NCBI RefSeq assembly: GCF_947489565.1 | Contig: NZ_CANLEA010000017.1 | Location: 62,001 to 126,000, forward strand | Direction: 5' to 3' | DNA length: 64,000 bases | Source of the DNA: an uncultured Kordia sp. | Lineage (GTDB): Bacteria; Bacteroidota; Bacteroidia; Flavobacteriales; Flavobacteriaceae | Shown: positions 34,277 to 43,700 of the stretch, piece after piece | Position numbering within the stretch: position 1 is the first letter of the stretch | Layout: each line of letters starts with the position of its first letter | Program-made: the position numbers and the translations under genes | Notes under the pieces: model-generated | What the model saw: the letters and a program-made list of their open reading frames with translations, nothing else | What the model was told of the DNA's origin: nothing | The model's database searches: none

Positions 34277-35854
34277 TTAAATATAATGTTCATTCACCAA
34301 CTCAATCACACTTTCCACAGTTGGAACTTTTGCAATACGTACATCTTCAAAATGCTGTCTGGCTTCTTTTGCCGTAGTTTCGCCTATACAAAAAGCAATT
34401 CCTTTGGCTTTGTTTGCCGAAATGTAACTTTGTACAGTGGAAGGACTGTAAAACATGACACCTTCAATTCCATCTTGCAATTTTTCAGCATCTAACATGG
34501 TTTTGTACGCATGTACTTCGGTTACTTGTATATGGTTTTCTTCTAATATTGTCGGCAAAGCATCCAAACGAATGTCACTGCAAAAATACGTTGCCGTAGT
34601 TCCTTCAATATAATCTACCAAGTGTTCTGCGAGTAGTTTTGAGTTACGTGCCGATTTTACAACAGGACCAATTTTTTGCTCAATGAGCTTTTTGGTTCTT
34701 CGTCCGACACAGTAAATATTTTTAAATTGTAATTCGTCCGATGAAAAGTTTTGTGTCAAAGCTTCTACCGCATTTTTACTGGTAATAATTACATTTTTAA
34801 TAGGCTCACGAACTACATGTGGCTTGATTCTATTTAAGCTGATTTTAATGAAATCACTACTTTCAGATACAATTCCTTCATTAAATAGTTGACGTTGTGC
34901 TTCTGTCAAAAGTTTGGTAGAATACACATTGATTTGCTTTCCAGTATTTTTGATGTCGTCCATCAAGCGCTTTCCGCCACGTTCAATGATATAATTTGAG
35001 CAGTATTCTGCCAATTCGTGATGTTCGCCTAATTTCTCGTAACGCTTTGTGTAAATTCGTTTCGTTCCGTCAGTGCTTAACAATACACCTTCTAGCGTAA
35101 CAACTTCATCTTTTATATAGGCAATTGCTCCAATAGGAGCTGTACAACCACCTTCTAGTAAGTTTAAAAATTTGCGTTCAATAGATGTGCAAATTTCCGT
35201 TTCTTCATGATTGATTTGTGCACAAATTTCAAGTACTTCCGTATCTTCTCCCAAAGCAGTAATCATGATGGCTCCTTGCGCAGGTGCAGGAATCATCCAT
35301 TCGAGATTTACAGATTCTTCTGGTCGTAAACCAATTCGTCCCAATCCAGCGGCAGCGAAAATAGCGCCATTCCAGTGTTCCGTATCTTCTAGTTTTTGCA
35401 AACGCGTGTTTACATTTCCACGTAAATCTTCAATCGTATGTGTTGGATATCGGTTGAGCCATTGTGCTTTTCGGCGCAAGCTTCCCGTAGCAATTACGGC
35501 ATTTCGTTGCGATAAAAATTCTTCATTATTCTTAAAAACCAAGGTGTCACGAACATTTCCACGCTTTAAAACGGCAGCTTGTACAATGCCTTTTGGCAAT
35601 ACTGTTGGTACATCTTTTAGTGAATGCACTGCAATATCGATGTCATGATTGAGCATGGCAATATCGAGTGTTCGTGTAAAAATTCCTGTAATTCCGAGTT
35701 CGTATAAAGGCTTGTCTAAGACTAAATCGCCTGTAGCTTTTACGGGAACTAATTCTGTTTTGTGACCTAAAAATTCGAGTTGTTCTTGTACAACTTTAGC
35801 TTGCCACAATGCGAGTTCACTATCTCTAGTCCCGATTCTGATGCGTTTACTCAT
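34277..35854 (-). CDS. hemCD: Hydroxymethylbilane synthase fused to uroporphyrinogen-III synthase
   Basis: A 525-residue fusion. Residues 1 to about 305 are HemC: RIGTRDSELALWQA start, the dipyrromethane cofactor Cys in LEGGCTAPIGAIAY, and AAGLGRIGL. Residues about 306-525 match HemD (uroporphyrinogen-III synthase): KNVIITSKNAVEALTQNF, YCVGRRTKKLI, and GVMFYSPSTVQSYI. The fusion makes and then cyclises the unstable hydroxymethylbilane in one protein. It overlaps hemA by 4 bases (ATGA), showing coupling. Usual flavobacterial HemC has about 300 residues. Confidence 0.95.
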   Translation of the reverse strand: MSKRIRIGTRDSELALWQAKVVQEQLEFLGHKTELVPVKATGDLVLDKPLYELGITGIFTRTLDIAMLNHDIDIAVHSLKDVPTVLPKGIVQAAVLKRGNVRDTLVFKNNEEFLSQRNAVIATGSLRRKAQWLNRYPTHTIEDLRGNVNTRLQKLEDTEHWNGAIFAAAGLGRIGLRPEESVNLEWMIPAPAQGAIMITALGEDTEVLEICAQINHEETEICTSIERKFLNLLEGGCTAPIGAIAYIKDEVVTLEGVLLSTDGTKRIYTKRYEKLGEHHELAEYCSNYIIERGGKRLMDDIKNTGKQINVYSTKLLTEAQRQLFNEGIVSESSDFIKISLNRIKPHVVREPIKNVIITSKNAVEALTQNFSSDELQFKNIYCVGRRTKKLIEQKIGPVVKSARNSKLLAEHLVDYIEGTTATYFCSDIRLDALPTILEENHIQVTEVHAYKTMLDAEKLQDGIEGVMFYSPSTVQSYISANKAKGIAFCIGETTAKEARQHFEDVRIAKVPTVESVIELVNEHYI

Positions 35855-37110
35855 AATGAGTTATTTTCCAATTGAAATACTTTTTGTATTAAGGCTACAC
35901 TTTCTTCTGAAGTCGTATTCTCATCTTTAAGATGATTGGCGAATTGTGTAGTTATTTTTTGAATAATTCTGTTTGTGATGATTTCTGCTTGAGATTCATC
36001 AAAATCACTAATTTTTTTGCGTTGAAAGTCTAATTCAGCATTTTTGATAGCTGTTAATTTTTGCTTTAACGCTTTGATTGTTGGTGCAAACTTTCGTGTT
36101 TCCAACCACGCCGTAAATTCTGTTTTTACTTCGTCAATTATTGCTTCTGCTTTTGGAATGTGTGCTTTTCTACGTTCTAATGTTTCATCGGTGACTTGCG
36201 ATAAAGCATCTAAATGAACTAAAGTTACATTATCTAATTTCGTAACATTTCGCGATACATTTTCTGGAATTGATAAATCTAAAATCAACAATTCCTTGTT
36301 GGTTAAGATATCATCTTTAGAAACTGTTGGACGTTCTGCGCCTGTAGCGACAATTAATACGTCTGTTTTTTGAATTTCTTCAGAAAGTGCTGCGTAATCT
36401 TTCACCGTTAAGTTAAACTTTCCAGCAATTCGTTCCGCTTTATCTTTGGTTCTGTTGATAAGCGTAATGTGATTGTTTTTGGTATGTTTCACCAAGTTTT
36501 CACAGGTATTTCTTCCTATTTTACCAGTTCCGAATAATAAAATATTCTTTTCAGAAATGTTTTCAACGTTCTTTAAAATGTATTGAACCGACGCAAATGC
36601 TACTGAAGTTGCTCCTGAAGATATTTCTGTTTCGTTTTTGATACGTTTGCTTGCCGTAATTACAGCATTAACCAAACGTTCCATAAATCCGTTGATCAGA
36701 CCTACTTTTTGAGAAGCTTTGAATCCTTTCTTTAATTGCGAGATGATTTCGAAATCTCCTAAAATTTGACTGTCCAATCCAGTACCAACTTTAAACAAGT
36801 GATCGATGGCGTCTTTATTCTTAAAAATGTAAGCAACATCTCTAAACTCTTCTGCCGTTCCGTTTGAATAATCGCAAAGTAATTTGATAAATTCACATGG
36901 ATGTGGAGCAAAACCGTAAATTTCTGTTCGGTTACAAGTTGAGATGATCAATGCGCCATCTCCAATCTTTTCAACCTTTACAGTTTCAAGTATAGAAGCT
37001 TGAGCAGTATCAGATAAACTAAACTTACCACGAATGTGAGCTTCTGCTTTTTGGTAGCTAAGTCCAACACAGTAGAAAGAATTATGTTTTGATATATTAT
37101 ATTGCTTCAT
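35851..37110 (-). CDS. hemA: Glutamyl-tRNA reductase
   Basis: A 419-residue enzyme reducing glutamyl-tRNA to glutamate-1-semialdehyde, the first step of the C5 heme pathway. The catalytic Cys is in ISTCNRTEIYGF, the substrate loop is GLDSQILGDFEIISQLK, and the NADPH site is NILLFGTGKIGRNT. It is the first gene of the hem run and is divergent from an AraC-family regulator, with a 203-base region between. Confidence 0.97.
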   Translation of the reverse strand: MKQYNISKHNSFYCVGLSYQKAEAHIRGKFSLSDTAQASILETVKVEKIGDGALIISTCNRTEIYGFAPHPCEFIKLLCDYSNGTAEEFRDVAYIFKNKDAIDHLFKVGTGLDSQILGDFEIISQLKKGFKASQKVGLINGFMERLVNAVITASKRIKNETEISSGATSVAFASVQYILKNVENISEKNILLFGTGKIGRNTCENLVKHTKNNHITLINRTKDKAERIAGKFNLTVKDYAALSEEIQKTDVLIVATGAERPTVSKDDILTNKELLILDLSIPENVSRNVTKLDNVTLVHLDALSQVTDETLERRKAHIPKAEAIIDEVKTEFTAWLETRKFAPTIKALKQKLTAIKNAELDFQRKKISDFDESQAEIITNRIIQKITTQFANHLKDENTTSEESVALIQKVFQLENNSL

Positions 37111-37129
37111 AAGAATTCAAAATCGTTAA

Positions 37130-37137
37130 CAAAAGTA
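37130..37137 (-). promoter_or_regulatory. -7 promoter box TACTTTTG for hemA
   Basis: Exact TAnnTTTG on the minus strand, 19 bases before the hemA ATG, giving a leader of roughly 12 bases. The rest of the region to 37313 probably holds the regulator's own promoter. Confidence 0.55.
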
Positions 37138-37313
37138 TCATTCAACAGGAAATAAAAATAACGCTCAAAGGACTTTTTATATCGCTATAAGTTTTTTAGA
37201 TGCTTTTCTTATAAAAAACTTGCGAAATGTTGTAATTTTACTGCAAAATAAGGCTTTTTAGACCATCTAACATAGAATCATTCTAAATAAGATAAAAACA
37301 AGTATTTCTACTT

Positions 37314-38198
37314 ATGGAACAAAAAAATAACGCTCAAGGTACTTTGAAAGAGACTCAGGTTGAAGATGGCTTTTATATTTTGAAGCTTCAAAATGATAGT
37401 AATGATACTCAACAACTTATACGTGAAATTGACAGTAGTTTTATACAGTTTCATTTTTGTGTAAAGGGCGAATGCAAATTTAATTTTAACAACGGAAGGT
37501 ATTCTTTTGATGTGTTAGATGAACATGCATTATTGTTGTACAATCCGCAAACAGATTTGCCTATTAATGTAGATATACAGCCAAAAACTTGGTTGATTTC
37601 TGTGTTGATTCCTATTAAAAAGTTCCACTCGTTATTTTCTACAGAAGCCAATTATATTCACTTTTTAGATGCCGATAAGAAAGACAAAAAGTATTATGAC
37701 AATAAGAAAATAACGCCGATGATGGCTGTTGTATTGAATCAAATGTTGAATAATAACATGCACGATTCTATCAAAAAGTTATACTTAAAAGGAAAAGCTT
37801 ACGAATTGTTGAGTTTGTATTTTAATAGAAGTGAAGATGCCGATATTGAGCAATGTCCGTTTTTGGTAGATGAAGATAATGTCTTAAAAATTCGTCGTGC
37901 AAAAGATATTGTCATTGCTAATATGGCCGAACCACCAAGCTTGCAAGAATTAGCAAATGAAGTCGGTCTGAATATTAAAAAATTGAAAGAAGGCTTCAAA
38001 CAAATTTATGGCGATTCTGTGTTTAGCTTTTTGTTTGATTACAAGATGGAATACGCGCGTAAGTTGTTAGAATCTGGAAGTTATAATGTAAACGAAGTTG
38101 GTCATAAAGTTGGTTATAGTACTGCAAGCCATTTTATTGCTGCTTTTAAAAAGAAATACGGAACTACGCCGAAGAAGTATATTTTGTCGGCTAGTTAG
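37314..38198 (+). CDS. AraC-family transcriptional regulator, divergent from hemA
   Basis: A 294-residue regulator. The N-terminal 180 residues form a cupin-like sensing domain; the C-terminal AraC domain (about 197-292) has LQELANEVGLNIKKLKEGFK as the first HTH and VGHKVGYSTASHFIAAFKKK as the second, ending GTTPKKYILSAS. Sharing an intergenic region with hemA suggests control of heme genes; this is inference. Homologues of the PchR type respond to iron-siderophores, which would fit, but the ligand is not visible. Confidence 0.92.
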   Translation: MEQKNNAQGTLKETQVEDGFYILKLQNDSNDTQQLIREIDSSFIQFHFCVKGECKFNFNNGRYSFDVLDEHALLLYNPQTDLPINVDIQPKTWLISVLIPIKKFHSLFSTEANYIHFLDADKKDKKYYDNKKITPMMAVVLNQMLNNNMHDSIKKLYLKGKAYELLSLYFNRSEDADIEQCPFLVDEDNVLKIRRAKDIVIANMAEPPSLQELANEVGLNIKKLKEGFKQIYGDSVFSFLFDYKMEYARKLLESGSYNVNEVGHKVGYSTASHFIAAFKKKYGTTPKKYILSAS

Positions 38199-38767
38199 TT
38201 GTTGGACTTGCTTTTCTTTTAGATTGTTAGACCGCTTTCGCTGTTAGATATTAGATCGCTTCGCTACTAGATTTTAGACTTATTGATACGTCATTGCGAG
38301 AAGCATAGCGACGTGGCAATCTGTTTCTTTGGCAATAGCTCATCTTTGTTTTTACTTTAAAGGTATCTTATACAAGTTAGAATGTTCTCTAACAAACAAA
38401 TTCATCTGTTTCAAATCTTCAATCAAAAAGTTCGACTTTAGAAACTTTGCTTTTAGATTGTTAGACACGCTTCGCTTTGGTATCGCTTCGCTTTTGGTAT
38501 TTTGGTAGGTTCGTAATGCTTCTTTTATACTACAAAAGTCACTTCGAGTGAAATTCTGAAATACTTTCTGTTGAAATATTTTTTCCATTATCATAAAAAA
38601 CGTCATTACAAGAAAGTATGACGAAGTAATCTGTTCTTCTATAAAGAAATTTTCATGAGTTATTACCGTATAAATACGCTACTATTTGGGTACTATCCGC
38701 AAAGGTAGTTTCCGTATTTATGGGCTGTTTTTGAGACTAATTTTCATTCAAATTTGTGTTTTAATAA
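38199..38767. other. Gene-poor region with dispersed repeats
   Basis: About 570 bases without a convincing gene. It contains TTAGA-rich degenerate repeats with CGCTTCGCT words, a TCATTGCGAG...TGGCAATCTG repeat (38292-38322), and an inverted relative (about 38534-38560) of the GAATTTCACTCGAAGTGAC core found in the 150-bp repeats. An 84-codon minus-strand frame runs through it but is built from these repeats. Confidence 0.7.
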
Positions 38768-38799
38768 AAAGGTGAAATCTGAAAAACCTTAAACGAGTA
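38768..38799 (+). promoter_or_regulatory. Shared leader element, copy 3 (upstream of aminotransferase gene)
   Basis: Begins 57 bases before the ATG; matches copy 2 at 20 of the first 22 positions, followed by GAGTAAGAAA. A near -7 box (CAAATTTG, about 38745-38752) precedes it. Confidence 0.65.
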
Positions 38800-38824
38800 A
38801 GAAACACAATTAAATAGTAGAACG

Positions 38825-40315
38825 ATGGAAACTAGTGCAATTCAAAACGAAATGCTTGAACTTATTGAAAAGTTGGAGCAAAAATCATTAATCACCAACG
38901 AACAATACCAAACCTTACAACAAGATTTTGATACAAATCTATTTCGAAAAACACATGTAGATTGGCTAGAGGTTCGAAAATTATTTTTCAATAGAGGTGT
39001 TGATCCTGTTTTTGAAGTAGAACCAATGAATTCCGCAAATTTATGTCCTACGTTTGTGTCTGTAATCAATAGCATTAATTCGTTGCGTTTTCAGTTTAAT
39101 GCAGACATTTCTATGCAATCGCGACAAGAACGATACGGACTTATTTTAGAAGCCATCCGAAAAGTGGTTGCGCAACATGTTGGTGCTGTTTCTGAGTCAG
39201 ATATCAAAAATATTGCCTTGGTGCGCAATACGAGTGAAGCAAATAATCAACTTTCAAAAGGATATAAATTTTGGGAAGGCAATACTGTTCTTTTATGGGA
39301 CGAAAATCATCCAACGAATAATAATGTTTGGCATTTGAGAGCTACAGCAACGAAAAAAGTGAAAATGTTTTCGCTCAAAACAATTGATTTTCAGAACTGG
39401 AATGATGAAAGAATTGTTGCCGGAATCTGCAATATAATCATAGAAACCATCAAAAATATAGAAGGGAAAACAGTTATGCTAAGTTTTTCGGAAGTCTCTA
39501 ATATTTCAGGAATTTGTATGCCTTCCAAAGAAATTGTAGAAAGAGTACGCGCCGTATATCCAGACATTCATATACATGTTGATGGTGCTGTAAGTTGGGG
39601 CGGCTTGGAAATAAATCTGATCGAGAAAAACGGAATCAAAGGAGTGGATTGCGATAGTTTTTCTTCGAGTTCGCACAAATGGTTAATGGGACCTTTTGAA
39701 ACAGGTATTTTTTATATGAAACCTGAACGCGCTCAAAATTTTGATATCAGCATTCATGCCTACGATGGTAAAATAGGTTTTGAAGATAAATTACCTGCTG
39801 ATACATCGAGATTTGAATTGCTTGGACAACGAGATGAAGCCAATATTTATGCACTTGGACAAACTATTGCAGAGCATAATAAAATTAACGGAAACGATCC
39901 TAAACGTGTTGAAACAAGAGTTAAATTTCTTCAAGATGATTTAAGAAAGAAACTGAAATTTTTGGCAGAACGATTGGGTTTAAAAATTATATATACAACA
40001 CCTATTTCTCGAAAATTTTCAAATGGAGTTACGGTGTTTACAATTGTTGCTCCCAATAGAACAATAAATCATAAGGATTTGTATAATTATTTATACGGGA
40101 AAAAAGGTGAGCGAAATCGTTTTGCGGTAGGTTTTATTCCAGAAAGAAAAGGTGATAATCCACATCCTGAAGCACTTAGAATTTGTCCACATATTATGAA
40201 TTTACCAACGCAGATTTCTTCGGTGGTTACTAAAATTGCAAATTTCATTTTCAAAAGTCATGATATAACGGTTGAAGAATTAAATGCTTTAGGTGTGAAA
40301 GCGTATGAGCTTTAA
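38825..40315 (+). CDS. PLP-dependent class V aminotransferase-fold enzyme
   Basis: A 496-residue fold-type I PLP enzyme. The PLP Lys is in SSSSHKWLMGPFETGIF, the Asp that binds the pyridine nitrogen in IHIHVDGAVSWGG, and the phosphate-binding start is NTSEANNQLSKG. It resembles cysteine desulfurase/isopenicillin-N-epimerase-like enzymes but lacks a recognisable desulfurase active-site Cys loop, so its substrate is unknown. An extra N-terminal helical region (1-60) precedes the fold. It is not a GSA aminotransferase (hemL is class III). It carries the shared leader element. Confidence 0.9.
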   Translation: METSAIQNEMLELIEKLEQKSLITNEQYQTLQQDFDTNLFRKTHVDWLEVRKLFFNRGVDPVFEVEPMNSANLCPTFVSVINSINSLRFQFNADISMQSRQERYGLILEAIRKVVAQHVGAVSESDIKNIALVRNTSEANNQLSKGYKFWEGNTVLLWDENHPTNNNVWHLRATATKKVKMFSLKTIDFQNWNDERIVAGICNIIIETIKNIEGKTVMLSFSEVSNISGICMPSKEIVERVRAVYPDIHIHVDGAVSWGGLEINLIEKNGIKGVDCDSFSSSSHKWLMGPFETGIFYMKPERAQNFDISIHAYDGKIGFEDKLPADTSRFELLGQRDEANIYALGQTIAEHNKINGNDPKRVETRVKFLQDDLRKKLKFLAERLGLKIIYTTPISRKFSNGVTVFTIVAPNRTINHKDLYNYLYGKKGERNRFAVGFIPERKGDNPHPEALRICPHIMNLPTQISSVVTKIANFIFKSHDITVEELNALGVKAYEL

Positions 40316-40334
40316 ATTTAAGATATAGATGGTA

Positions 40335-40362
40335 TGGCGTGAGTTTCAAGCTCACGCTAGCT
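40335..40362. repeat. CTAGCG palindromic element, copy 1 (inverted)
   Basis: GGCGTGAGTTTCAAGCTCAC followed by GCTAGCTG is the reverse complement form of elements at 46873 and 47018. GAGTTTCAAGCTC is itself near-palindromic. It holds the stop codon of the 107-aa minus-strand gene. Confidence 0.75.
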
Positions 40363-40675
40363 GTTTTGTGATCAAATTAATAGCTTCTTCTATGAATTTT
40401 TTCAATTCAGTTACGTTGTTCGTTTTTTTATCAAATACTGAATTAGACCAGTCTTCATTTACAATAACTCTCACCCAAAAAAAGCTGTCTTTAGAGATTT
40501 CGAAATCCTCAAAATACCAGCCAATATCAAGCGTACATTTTTTATAAGTGATTTGTAAAATATCTTCGAATAAATGCTGTTTTTGATCTTCTAAAGGAGT
40601 ATCTGAAAGCAATATAGCTTTGTTGGTAGATAATTTTCCATCACGAAAGTCTATGTTGGAGAATATGTTGATCAT
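40352..40675 (-). CDS. Hypothetical soluble protein, 107 aa
   Basis: A small acidic alpha/beta protein with no signal peptide and no known motif; aromatic residues cluster in TLDIGWYFEDFEISKDSFFW. The TGA stop lies inside a dispersed repeat, so the original C-terminus may have been changed by the repeat. It lies downstream of the giant TraB gene's end in map order and on the same strand, but upstream in no clear operon. Moderate coding confidence. Confidence 0.6.
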   Translation of the reverse strand: MINIFSNIDFRDGKLSTNKAILLSDTPLEDQKQHLFEDILQITYKKCTLDIGWYFEDFEISKDSFFWVRVIVNEDWSNSVFDKKTNNVTELKKFIEEAINLITKQLA

Positions 40676-40688
40676 TGATATTATATTA

Positions 40689-40738
40689 TTGAAAAAGTCT
40701 AAAAGAGTCTAACCAAGTCTAAAAATCTAAGAAAGTCT
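40689..40738. repeat. Degenerate 10-bp tandem repeat (AAGTCTAA)
   Basis: About five units near AAAAGTCTAA, AAGAGTCTAA, CCAAGTCTAA, in 10-base steps, ending 9 bases beyond the TraB-gene stop codon. A similar array sits at 58511-58580. Confidence 0.8.
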
Positions 40739-40747
40739 AGAAAAAAA

Positions 40748-43700
40748 TCAATATCCCGATCGTCCACTGATGCGTTTTCGTCGTTTGTATTTTACTTGGT
40801 CTACAGCTTTTTCAAACATTTCTTCATCAATTTCGTCACCGTAAATTCGTTCGCCTCTTGTTTTCGTTAAAAGATACGGTTCTGTACTCAGTTTTGGTTT
40901 ATCTACAAAGGCAACATGATACAGTTTGTTCGATTCACCGTAACGACTTTCTTCTTGTACTTTAAAAAAGTAAATAGTAATGTCGCCGTCTTCGTTATGG
41001 ACTTTGATCGTTTTTACAAAAGAAATCGTGTCTTTCTCCTTGTCAAGTCCGATACGACTGATCAATCCTGCTTTGGCATATCGTTGTTGTGTTTTTAAAG
41101 AATCGGGCACAATAGCGAGCAAGTCTTTTTGGGCTAATTTCCACAATGTAGGCGCTAAAGCTTTATCTTCAAAAAATGTTTTTTCTTTGAGTTCTTGCGG
41201 AATTTGCTCATTGTTTTCTACTAACAAAGCCACGTAGGTTGTCAATGCCGATCTTGCTTCCGTTTTGATCAATTTGTTGTAGAAATCTTTGATGTTTTTA
41301 TCTTTTCGAAACGGAAATAACAACTTTACATAACGCTCTAACGCTAATCCACTTTTATAGTTGTAGGATGATTTTCCTAAGTTTCGTTTGACTTCAATTT
41401 TGGCATCATTCAACAACTGACTTTTATATCTTTTATAGATTTTTGGTTTGATTAAACTACTATCGTTTAATTGCGTTAATAACTCATAAATAGGAGTTTT
41501 ATATTCTTGTATGCTTGAATATTTCAGTAATTCAGGGAACAATTCTTTTTTCAACACCAAGTTGTCTTTTCCTGTTTTAAACAGTCGTGTTGTGCCTCTA
41601 GAATCTAATGGAAAATCTTTTTCTAGCAACTCAAGAATCATTTCGTATGAAGTCTCTTCTTTATGTTTCAACAACGTTCTTAATATGGCAGTTTGTGTTT
41701 TTGGTTTATCGTATGCTTCCACATATAATTCTTTTAAAAATGGAAAAATTCGTGGATTTTCAAGCTTTCCTAAAGAAGAGATTAAATAGTTTTTAATGTT
41801 TTCGCGATCTTCTGGAAATTCATGTTCTTTCAATATGGAAATAATTGGATTTGCATGCTTATCCATAAACTTAATTTTCGCATATGATTTCAGTACAATA
41901 CTGTCATTATTCTTTATTCCATCAAAGAAAATATTAGTTTTATCGACAAACACATCTTTTCCAAGTAAGGTGTCGAGCGGAGTAAAAGTTTCATAGAAAT
42001 TTTTCACAAACTCAGAAGGTTCAGCGATAGAATCTTCTAAGGTAGACAGGCTAAATAAAACTCCTTTTTTGAGGATGTTTTTTCGATACACACGTTTCGC
42101 ACTTGCCGTATCTTTTAAAACATAAGTACTGTAGTATACGTCGTCTTTTTGCTCCAATTTTTTATCTTCAATCACAAAATTATACTCGTAAAAACGCTCC
42201 ATACCATCCCATAAACTATCAATATTATGAAACATCTGTAAGTCGTGATATTTAATTCTTCGCACCAAGATTTTTTCATTGCTTTTGGAAGTATATGCAA
42301 TGTATTTTTTTTCTTGATCGTATGCTTTTTTATCGGAGTTATAACGCGAACTGTACGACGGTCCTGTAGAAGGTTGTTTTGTATTTGTCAGCACAGAAAA
42401 GTGTAAGGACGTATCAATAACCGTTTTAAATCGCTTGTATTTTGGTGCTTTAATTTTGAACGAATTGAAATAGGTTTTCGCCTTTTTTTCATCATCGCCA
42501 ATAAAACCAAGCACATAGTAACTTTCGTCTTTTATGATGGATTTTAAGTATATTTTTTTCTGCGAAGCTGTATCAATAATAGCAGACGATTCATAGCTTT
42601 TGTATGTGTGATTTACAAACTTGCCATCCATCTTTTCTACATCTAACTTTTTGTAGAAATTATCGTGAATATAAGAAGCTTCAAAAGCATCTTCTTCAAT
42701 ATATCCAACATCATTATTAAACACTTCTTTAAAGAAATAATATTCGTCATTTACCGCAGCTTGTAGCAATTTATTCCCTACATTTTTAGTATTATCTGAA
42801 ATGTAATTCACAGGAAATAAAAACTCGTATTTTCCATATTCAGACGTATATGTGTTCAATGCATTGGAAGGTTCACGAAACTTAATAGAGTCAAAAATTT
42901 CCTTTTCGTACTGCAAGACAAAATCCTTCTTTCCGCCAAACTTAATAATGATCATTTCCAGCGGTGTTTTGTATATATGATACTTTTGGTAATCGCCTTT
43001 TTTGGTTTTGTTGACAATACTAAATCCTGGAAACGGACTTGTCAATGGTTCTTTTGAAATAATATCGCCAGGAATATCTTCATACAACAACGGATCAATT
43101 TCTTCCAAAGTAATTTTTTCTTCATTCGGAAACTGATCGTAGGTATTCAATCGGGTAATTGTCAAATACGCACCATTTGTCATGTCAGGTGCCAAATAAA
43201 ATTTTTGTTCTTTATAAACGAATTCTCGGAGTTCGTCAAAGGTTTTTATCGTAATAAAACCATCAGGAGTACTATAACTATTCAAATACGGTTGTACATG
43301 CAAATCTTCTAACTCCACTTTGGCTTTTAGCGCAAAATCGGTTTGTTCTGAAGTCAACGGTCTTACCTTATATCCACGATCTTCTAGCATTTGAAGCATG
43401 CCTTTTTCGCCCGCCAAATGAGCGGCACCAACACCAGCAAAAACAGTTTTGTGTTGCATCAAAGAATCCATCACAATCACCATATTTTCGTTGCGTTTGT
43501 ACAACATGTGTTCGCGATAAAAATCGGTATTTACCGCAGCTCCAATAGAATCTAGTAAGTATATATTTCGATCTCTATACGCATCTTCTTGAACCGTATA
43601 TCGATTTTGATCTTTAAACATTTTTTGAACCCATTCATCAGGTCTTTTCTTCAAAATATTATAAGCAGCGCGCGAAGTAAGATATTTTGACTCTTTGATG

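Noticed and set aside
38352-38606. 84-codon minus-strand frame in the repeat-rich gap
   Set aside because: It is composed of dispersed repeat words (SFCSIKEAL region equals the GAATTTCACTCGAAGTGAC repeat), has no recognisable family and no promoter or leader.
38825-40315. Aminotransferase as the missing hemL
   Set aside because: hemL is a class III aminotransferase; this protein has the class V lysine and aspartate motifs (SSHKW, HVDGA).
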